DNA of 64,000 nucleotides from Anastrepha obliqua (taxonomy: Eukaryota; Arthropoda; Insecta; Diptera; Tephritidae): positions 70,682,001 to 70,746,000 of the forward strand of contig NC_072895.1 in the NCBI RefSeq assembly GCF_027943255.1, read 5' to 3'. Positions 57,541 through 64,000 of the stretch are shown here, piece after piece; position 1 is the first letter of the stretch, and each line of letters opens with the position of its first letter. A program made the position numbers and the translations under genes. Under the pieces are notes generated by a model that searched no databases, was not told the origin of the DNA, and saw only the letters and a program-made list of their open reading frames with translations.

Positions 57541-57725
57541 TATAATTGGCGCGCACGCCCTTTTAGGCGTGCGTCTTGATGTTGTTCCATAAATGGGGGA
57601 CATACAGTTTTAAGCCAACTCCGAACGGCAGATATTTATATGAAGAGCTTTTTCATGGCAGAAATACAGTCGGAGGATGGCCATTGTCTGCTGAGGGGCG
57701 AACGCTCTTAGAAAAAAGTTTTTCT
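57541..57725 (-). mobile_element. tRNA-derived SINE, copy 4, headless
   Basis: The tail and body match copy 2 (GGCGTGCGTCTTGATGTTGT and AAGAGCTTTTTCATGGCAGA), but the tRNA-like head is missing and about 30 bases around the GGCCGAGCTCC block are deleted. It lies in a stretch of AACATAAC-rich simple sequence that continues on both sides (57460-57540 and 57740-57790). Confidence 0.75.
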
Positions 57726-58070
57726 GAATGTCATTCCAAAAGTAACATAAGTTACAGTAACATAACTAAAAATACTTCATAACATAGCACAAGATAATAT
57801 GACATTAATCTGAAGTGATCAATAAAACTGAAGTGATCAAATAAAACTAAATAACGTGAGTGAAAATTGAACGATAATGTAAAAAGAGAAAAGATAGAAA
57901 AATGTAAATGAAAAGGTCTTGAAATTCTGGCAAGAAGGAAAGCAGGCCGATAGTTTTATCAAAAAATAAGCCATCTATCAAATGTTTCAAAATTTCTTCA
58001 GACATGGCAATTTCTAGTACGAGATGTCCAGAGTGCATTTGCCATATGGAGGCATCATTTTCCAATTCTG
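57726..58070. other. Short unassigned stretch
   Basis: It starts with AACATAA-type simple repeats and has no other feature. Confidence 0.5.
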
Positions 58071-58074
58071 TTAA

Positions 58075-58792
58075 GGGGGTAGTATGGTATTTTTTTTTTT
58101 TAATTTTTTTTGTTTTTTTTTTTTAATTATTCTATAACATCTTAAGATTATTGTGTGAAAGTTTGAAGTGCATTAGAGTAAAATTGACAAAGACACAAAG
58201 GATTAAGTATCTACCTCTCCAACCGGATTTCACGCTGCCGAAAATCTTTAAACGCGTTTTTCTCACACTTGCCTTTTATACGGTCGGTGTCCACTGCAGA
58301 TTGATATCTACTGCACCGATTCTTTTCAAATTTGGTTTTTTTTTGTTTCTTTACTTTATTCACGAGGTAATGACGTCGAGTTTTTTTTTTTTTTTTTAAA
58401 TTTTGTCATATTTTAAAACAACAAAGTTTTCAAGTTTTTTTTATGAAAAATCGGTGTTTTGACTTCAAAGCGCTTTAAAAAATTAAAAAAAAAAAAAAAA
58501 AAATTCGACGTTGTTACCTGCGAAACTTTATTAGCTGATGAAATCAATTTGGTTTTTTGATTTTAGTTGATCCAGTAATGAGTTCTGAGGGACAACTTTT
58601 TTATGAGACGTCCGCGAAGATTCGCTGCCACCAACTCATTTCTTCATAAAAATCAATGAAAATTTCACACAATATTCTTTAAATATGACTTTATAATGAA
58701 GTAATTTTAGAATTTTGAATAAATCAACTGTGTCGACAAAAAAAATTTCGAAAAATATGCTTGTTTTACACCGAATTAACCATACTACCTCC
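58075..58792. mobile_element. TTAA-flanked MITE d (718 bp)
   Basis: Terminal inverted repeats GGGGGTAGTATGGT and the inverse of GGAGGTAGTATGGT lie inside TTAA at 58071-58074 and 58793-58796. The interior is rich in T and A runs and contains TTTAAACGCGTTTTTCTC as in MITE b. No coding capacity. The two elements share an internal word and size class but not their ends, so they are related families or chimeras. Confidence 0.85.
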
Positions 58793-58796
58793 TTAA

Positions 58797-59200
58797 TTCA
58801 ATTTCTGGAAACGCACTTAAGTCCGAAGTTCATGCCCCTATGCTTGATTAAGATATGAGTTGAGAATAGCAATAAGGCACCTTGAGAACATAAAGTTCCC
58901 TCGACTCGACGGTATATCAGGGGAGCTTGAGGAAGATGATCTTGCAATTTGAATCAAGGACAGCACTGAGTGAGCGTTTGTTGAAATTCAGCGATTTTCG
59001 TTTTTCTTATCATGATTTTCAAAAAAACAAAAAATAAAACACACAAAAAAATCGTTACACGCTAAATTTCTTCTGGACAAATTGGTTGGTTATTGACATT
59101 TCGAAGCCGCTAGTGTGAATTCATAACTAACATATAAAAAAGGAGCAACTTATTCTTTCCAATTTAGTAGTAATTATTAAGTTTGTGAAGTGAACAGATT
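58797..59200. other. Unassigned stretch
   Basis: No feature seen. Confidence 0.5.
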
Positions 59201-59204
59201 TCTA

Positions 59205-59280
59205 CAGATTCGAGCCTGCGCACTTCCGAATGATAGGCACGCATCAACTCACTCGAATACGATGGCCACCACAAATAATA
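59205..59280 (-). mobile_element. tRNA-derived SINE, copy 5, head only
   Basis: Reading minus gives GGTGGCCATCGTATTCGAGT, then GAGTTGATGCGTGCCTATCA and a B box AGGCTCGAATC. This is the tRNA-like head of the SINE without its body. Confidence 0.6.
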
Positions 59281-60385
59281 ACTACGCCATAAACAAATGC
59301 GACACTGCCATTTAATAAATACTTCCATGGTCTTCTAAGAATTTTTCTTTCAAATCGAGAGAAAATAAAAGGGAACGAATGAAATTATGAAGAAAGCCAA
59401 ATGCGCAAACACAACTTTTCAAACGACTAAAGCAGAATAAGACTGGTCTGTATTTCAAGGCGCGTGCTTATGAGAAGACGACGGCAGTTTGCATGCATGT
59501 GACAATGGTTTTGACAACTCTGTGATGTGACAAGTGACAGGCGGCAAACCAGAGAACAACCATAACGAAAAGCGGAAAATCAACAACGCCGGGACAGCAG
59601 AAAGTAAAGCCTGACTTTTTTTTTCTATTTTTCGATGAGCTAAGGGGAAATGAAAAAAACCAAAAATCATGCAGACAAGCGTAAGTAGCTAATCAGGCAC
59701 AAAAGCACGAAGTAGGCCCACGAAGCGGTGAAGGTGATGGCGTAGTGTCTGGTCTGTGGTGGTCTGAGACATTGCCAGTGAACGTTTTTGGGTAGGCATG
59801 GGAGTAGAAATATCTACTTACATCACCACTGCAATGCTGGAGTCAGTGGAGTTGATAACGGCAATGTCGGGCTTGTCGCTATGTCGTCAGTATTGTACAC
59901 ATTTTGATTATAAATAAATGCACAGCTATATAATATGAGACAAATACACAGTCGGAGCCAAAATTAACCTATTTCTGAGAAAAATTTTCTCAGCGGTAGA
60001 ATTAAGCGAGTCAATTACTTAGGCGGCGTTTCAGTTACGTGCGTTGATTGTTGTGATGCTTCTTATTAAAATTGTTTTTCTCATTTCTGAAAATTTTTGT
60101 TGGAAGAGATAAAATTTATGGCTAAATAAAATTAGAATAATTATAATTCAAAAAAATTGGTTCCTCACAAGAACCACTACATATCGATCGCCTGGAACTC
60201 GCATTACAAAATTTTCATAAATAAGCTCAATAAATAATTCAAATATATTACTTTTTACTTTTTCCCTTAAGAGATTTTCGTTGAAACTCGCTATATGATC
60301 TTCCCCAAATACTAAACGTATAAAACTTATTACAATAAAAAAAGTTTTAGTAAAACTGGTTTTATAGAGTCGATTTCTAGCTCAT
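59281..60385. other. Unassigned stretch
   Basis: No gene seen. A minus frame at 59455-59670 has no recognisable motif. Confidence 0.5.
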
Positions 60386-60389
60386 TTTC

Positions 60390-60600
60390 TCTGGGCTCGA
60401 AATCCCAGGTATGAAACACCAAATGATAGCAAATGTTTTTCTAATAGCAGTCGTCCCTCGGCAGGCAATGATAAGCCTCCGAGGGCATTTCTACCGTCCA
60501 GAAAACTTCTCATAAAAAATCATTTGCCGTTCGGTGGCGATAAAAAGCTGTAGGTCCCTCTATTTGTGCAAAACATCAAGACGGGCACCAAACATTCACT
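60390..60600 (+). mobile_element. tRNA-derived SINE, copy 6, 5' end partly lost
   Basis: In plus orientation a degraded B box (GGCTCGAAATCCC) is followed by the body: TTTTTCTAATAGCAGTCGTC, CCTCGGCAGGCAATGATAAG and GTAGGTCCCTCTATTTGTGC. It stops before the GGCCGAG tail block. More diverged than copies 2 and 7. Confidence 0.78.
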
Positions 60601-61261
60601 TAAGTGTGTTGTTATTATAATATTATTACATGAAAAGATTCCCCTAAAAAGATGCTTAATTATAGCTAATACTGTATGCTGTTTTTTCCGCCATATTTGT
60701 TGTCGTCCTGTCAGTTTTGTGGCCCACACACTTGCCGTATGCGTGACTTTTGCTAATTTTCACTTTTCACGCTTTCCGTTTTTAGCTGCGCTAGAAGTAT
60801 GATTTATATATGTTTACGTACGCATCTGTATATGTGTATAAATATATACGCTATTTGTTATTTATTTATTACTCCTCCTACTTCATTATTTACCTTTTTT
60901 ATCTACAAAAAGGAAAATATCTTGAACTGCGCGGCATTTTTGCAATAAAAAACGCATCGAGCACAGCATAGTAATATGAAAATATCATCTACAAAAGTTT
61001 CTGAAACCTTAGTAAATTTTCTATTCGAATTAGAATAAGCCTAGTGATTGATTGAAGCAGGAACAGACTTTACAATAGTAGATCGATTGAACACGTTGAG
61101 CTCGAGTTCCAGCCAAGCTAATCAGCCTAACATCTCAGTGAATATACATTTAAAGAAGCTTTGTTCAATAGTAGTTTGTATTGTAAATATGTTGTTGTAA
61201 TAATGCTAAGGAACAAGATTACTTTATGATAAAAAAATATTGTTTACTACAAATTCTTTAA
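60601..61261. other. Unassigned stretch
   Basis: No feature supportable. Confidence 0.5.
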
Positions 61262-61269
61262 CGAAAGTA

Positions 61270-62191
61270 TTACAGAAGCGAAGGAAAGAAAATATATCCC
61301 ATGTTAGGACATTTATGCTTGCGAAGTTTGGGTGTGCTTAGTTTCCGGCGTGGCGGTCCACGCAGCGCTTTGAATGCAGTTGTTGAAAATCTCAACGGCC
61401 GTGTCCAGATCAGAGATTTTAGTGGAATATTTAGAAACAGTGAATCCACGACCAGTTCTTTAAAGTATTCCCAATTTGTCATTTTATTGTGTAGCTTTCT
61501 TGAAGTTTCCTTTTTTTGAAAACAAGAGTTTATTGTTAACAGCAAAGGCGAGTGATCTGATGAAAGATCCAGAAATGTTTCTATGGAGACCTGATTTTTA
61601 GATACACCTTTGCATATGCAAAAATCTATAAGATCCGGTGTTTTATTTGGGTCTGTAGGCCAGTAAGTGGGTTGTCCTTTCGAGACGTGGAATAACTTAT
61701 TGGCCGGCATTGCTCTGAGAAGTTGGCGCCCTCTTGGAGTTATTAAGCGTGAGCCCCATTGCGGATGTTTCGCATTGTAGTCGTCACCTGCTATGAATCT
61801 AGGTCCCAACGATTTGAAATACATTTCGTATTCGCCGCTTTTTATTGATTGATTTGGAGTGCAGTACCCAAAAGCAATCACAAGAGAGCTCTTTCCATCT
61901 GTGACTGTTATAGCAATCGATTGTAGATTGAAATTTTCAGTGTTTCCATAAACCGTATGCGTAATATTATATATATTATAAGATGGCCGTGCCTCCTCTT
62001 GCTGTACCAGCAGGATGATTTGTGTGGTATAACTCATATTTTGAAATTTTTACGTAACATTTATCTTTCAAGGGTGTTTCAGATATTAGCAGTATGTCAA
62101 TATTTTTATCTGCTAGAAATACTTCCACTTCATAGCTGCGCTGGATGAGCCCATTGACATTACAAATTGCAACCACCAGCGGCCTATTCAT
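61270..62191 (-). pseudogene. Jockey-like ORF2: APE-type endonuclease
   Basis: ATG at 62191 starts MNRPLVVAICNVNGLIQRSY with the catalytic Asn motif (N.NGL), then LLISETPLKD with the catalytic Glu. A frameshift near RGGTAIL leads into the frame 61270-62037: YCTPNQS, FIAGDDYNAKHPQWGSRL (family AGDFNAKH; Phe replaced by Asp-Tyr), PDLIDFCICKG and LDLSSDHSPLLLTI with the conserved SDHSP. Then NWEYFKELVVDSL begins the linker and the reading ends. All the main catalytic motifs are visible across two frames. Confidence 0.87.
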
Positions 62192-62329
62192 TTTGGAACA
62201 CTCGGGAGCATGTCTGTAAGCGGATTGAGTACGGTACCCATCTGCTCAACTAGAGTTCCGACCATTCTTTTCAGTTCTTCTATTTCATTATTGTTTTCTT
62301 TCTGAACAGTACCTATTTCAATAGTTGGA

Positions 62330-63590
62330 TGTGGTTTTTCTTGTGCGCGATGCGTAGGACAGCGTGTTTTTTGTTATTGCAGGCTGTGGGATTTTGGAGT
62401 TAGGCGCAACATTTGGCAGCGTTGAGTACGCTTTTTGTTGCAGGTCTTTGTAAATCGTATAACCCTTGTAATTGGCGGGATGGTTACATTTTACTTTCTT
62501 TGACGTACCCCTTTTTGAACAGTCAACGGTTAAGTGATTACCAACGCATTTAACGCATCTTGGACTACGATTGCAAAAGTGCTTTGTATGTCCGTAGCGT
62601 TGACATCTTGTGCATTGTGGAATTTCGCGCCGTTTTTTGGTGCTTGAAATTTAATTTTTGTATCAAGCAGATTATCACAAGCGTATAACTCTTTACTTTT
62701 GCTGCCTGCTTTAAGGCTAATGTAGTACATTGGAAGCGGTTTTGTTGTTTACGTTGCTGTTTTAATTTGTATATATAGAATTCGGTTTTCTTTTCCTCTA
62801 GGGCCGCAGTTATTGCAGTGTATCGTTTTGCTGGCTGTGGTTGGATTTTGACTTCGTTTCCTCTAGTAACTTTTAATATGAAGCCATCTACGGCTACATT
62901 TAAGAGTAGTTCTTGGAGAAGCGGCCAATGGAGCCGAATGGGTTGGTGCGTGATTACCATTCGGAATTCACTGAGAGGTCGTTGGTTCGAATCTCGATGA
63001 AAGCAAAATTAATAAAAACATTTTTCTAATAGCGGTCGCCCCTCGGCAGGCAATGGCAAACCTCCGAGTGTATTTCTGCCATGAAAAAGCTCCTCATACA
63101 AATATCTGCCGTTCGGAATCGGCTTGAAACTGTAGGTCCCTCCATTTGTGGAACAACATCAAGACGCACACCACAAATAAGAGGAGGAGCTCGGCCAAAC
63201 ACCTAACAGAAGTATACGCGCCAATTATTTATTTTATTTTATCTTGAAGTGGCTGGTTGTTGCTCACTCCAGATACAAATATCGGGGGTGGGGGAGTACT
63301 ACGCTTGATTTCCTCTTGTTCGAGTACTACGAATTGATTTGAGTTGCTTGCAGAAGGCGTTGCTAGCCAGTAGTTGTCAAGCTTTGATTTGTTTTATTAG
63401 GTGTATATTTACCTGGACTAGATCTCCCGCGCTTTGCAGGCGTAGCATCTTTATTCGAACGTTTTAGGTCGATTTATCGTTGGTTGTTGGTGACACACTA
63501 AGATTCTTTTTGCCTGCATGTTTGATCGCTTGTTTGCGCGCACACTTGTTTGTTTGGCGACTGAGCTGCGTACATGCCTTTTATAAGTTT
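62330..63590 (-). pseudogene. Jockey-like ORF1 (gag) with zinc knuckles, interrupted by a SINE
   Basis: On minus the text begins around KKNLSVSPTTNDKS and RGRSSPGKYTPNKTNQ, then SNQFVVLEQEEIKR, PPPPIFV and NNQPLQD, where the SINE lies. Beyond it come PLLQELLLNVAVDGFILKV, NEVKIQPQPAKRYTAI, TEFYIYKLKQQRKQQ, LKAGSKSKELYACDNLLDTK and REIPQCTRCQRYGHTKHFC. The two CCHC knuckles are C-X2-C-X4-H-X4-C (about 62614-62573) and CVKCVGNHLTVDC. A third is shortened to KCNHPANYKGY with its last Cys changed. The protein would bind element RNA. Frameshifts lie near 62730 and 62630. Confidence 0.82.
62923..63241 (+). mobile_element. tRNA-derived SINE, copy 7, full length, nested in Jockey gag
   Basis: The head has box A GAGCCGAATGGGTTGG and box B GGTTCGAATCTCG. 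The body and tail follow through GCTCGGCCAAACACC to CGCGCCAATT and an ATTTT tail. Target duplication: TCTTGGAGAAGCGG at 62911-62924 and TCTTGAAGTGG at 63242-63252, imperfect by a 3-bp indel and one change. Length (about 319 bp) equals copy 2. Together these two define the family consensus ends. Confidence 0.88.
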
Positions 63591-63600
63591 AAAGTAGTGT

Positions 63601-64000
63601 GTAAAGCACGTTTTACAACACTGTTTTCGAATGCCAGCTGCTTTTCAGCAGCGTGAAGCTGCTAAAGTGTGAGTTCACTTTCCCTTTTAGTTTTTTGAGT
63701 GTTTTTGGCTATAATAAAATGAACAAAAAAAATGTCGCAAGCTCGCGAGCCTTTATTATTTCGATCGTAATTGGGAAAATTTGCCTTCACAGCGCTATGA
63801 AGATCGCTGGTTTTTGCGACCTGATAGCAGCTGCGAGAGCTGCTAAGTTTTGTGGAGTTTTTTGCTTTTGTTGCGCCCGCTCTGCGTGCTTTTTTTAAAT
63901 TCTTCCCGGAGTCAACGCACACACGTCCATTTGTTCTTAAGAGTTCCATAAATTTTCGTTGGATAGCTCAAATATTGGGCGATTGGTATTTAAACTCCGG
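63601..64000. other. Region 5' of the Jockey gag
   Basis: It may be the 5' UTR of the Jockey-like element. A minus frame (63662-63949, RRAGATKAKNSTKLSSSRSC) has balanced composition but no motif. The window ends here. Confidence 0.35.

Larger units (their letters stand above)
61262..63600 (-). mobile_element. Jockey-like LINE: gag plus endonuclease, 3' half missing, SINE inside
   Basis: On minus, ORF1 (gag-like) runs from about 63.59 to 62.33 kb and ORF2 starts at 62191 with the endonuclease, ending abruptly near 61262 before the RT. LINE insertions normally lose the 5' end, so loss of the 3' half here points to a later deletion or rearrangement. A SINE sits in gag. Several frameshifts are present. 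Confidence 0.82.

Noticed and set aside
1..64000. CRISPR arrays, bacterial operons, promoters with RBS, LTR retrotransposons
   Set aside because: No regularly spaced repeats, no prokaryotic gene organisation, and no LTR pairs, integrase or protease motifs seen; the window is eukaryotic repeat-rich DNA.

Overview
The window looks like intergenic or intronic DNA of an AT-rich higher fly. I see no complete, recognisable host gene, no rRNA and no functional tRNA. Nearly all recognisable protein-coding sequence comes from transposable elements, most of it broken. The best clue to the host is a set of DD41D mariners resembling the rosa subfamily, which was described from tephritid fruit flies, together with mellifera-type mariners and a tRNA-derived SINE present in seven copies. 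A tephritid (true fruit fly) is the most likely source. This is an inference from repeat content, not from a host gene.

Layout. 1-1.2 kb: the end of an RTE-type LINE and an RNase H remnant. 2.4-5.4 kb: a TTAA-flanked MITE, a DD41D mariner remnant and a short Helitron whose gene start is joined directly to its helicase end. 7-8.9 kb: a SINE and a 1.6 kb TIR element with a 121-bp internal repeat. 11.4-14.4 kb: a piggyBac transposase fragment with two apparent short introns, then a Jockey-like LINE. 16-18.4 kb: a mellifera-type mariner containing a SINE, next to a second DD41D remnant. 20.3-22.5 kb: two more DD41D mariners, one split by a TTAA MITE. 26.7-27.9 kb: a Helentron-like remnant. 29.9-31.1 and 36.3-37.4 kb: two more mellifera-type mariners, with a LINE RT relic between them at 34.3-34.9 kb. 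41.7-46.4 kb: an RNase H relic, a foldback repeat, a hairpin and an internally deleted RTE copy. 47.1-54.1 kb: two internally deleted DD41D mariners, a small TTAA MITE and a SINE piece. 56.1-63.6 kb: a nearly complete DD34D mariner with one premature stop, three SINE copies or pieces, a fourth TTAA MITE, and a Jockey-like LINE (gag plus endonuclease) with another SINE inside gag. The long stretches between these are AT-rich DNA in which I can support no gene.

Functionally this is a community of mostly dead elements and their parasites. Non-autonomous forms (deleted mariners, TTAA MITEs, deleted Helitrons, SINEs) sit beside relics of the kinds of autonomous element that could have mobilised them. 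Insertions into other elements with readable target-site duplications give a relative order of events. Seventeen of the 21 protein-coding element remnants, including all ten mariners, have their coding strand on minus. That would fit a very large intron of a plus-strand gene, or less likely a one-directional piRNA-producing locus.
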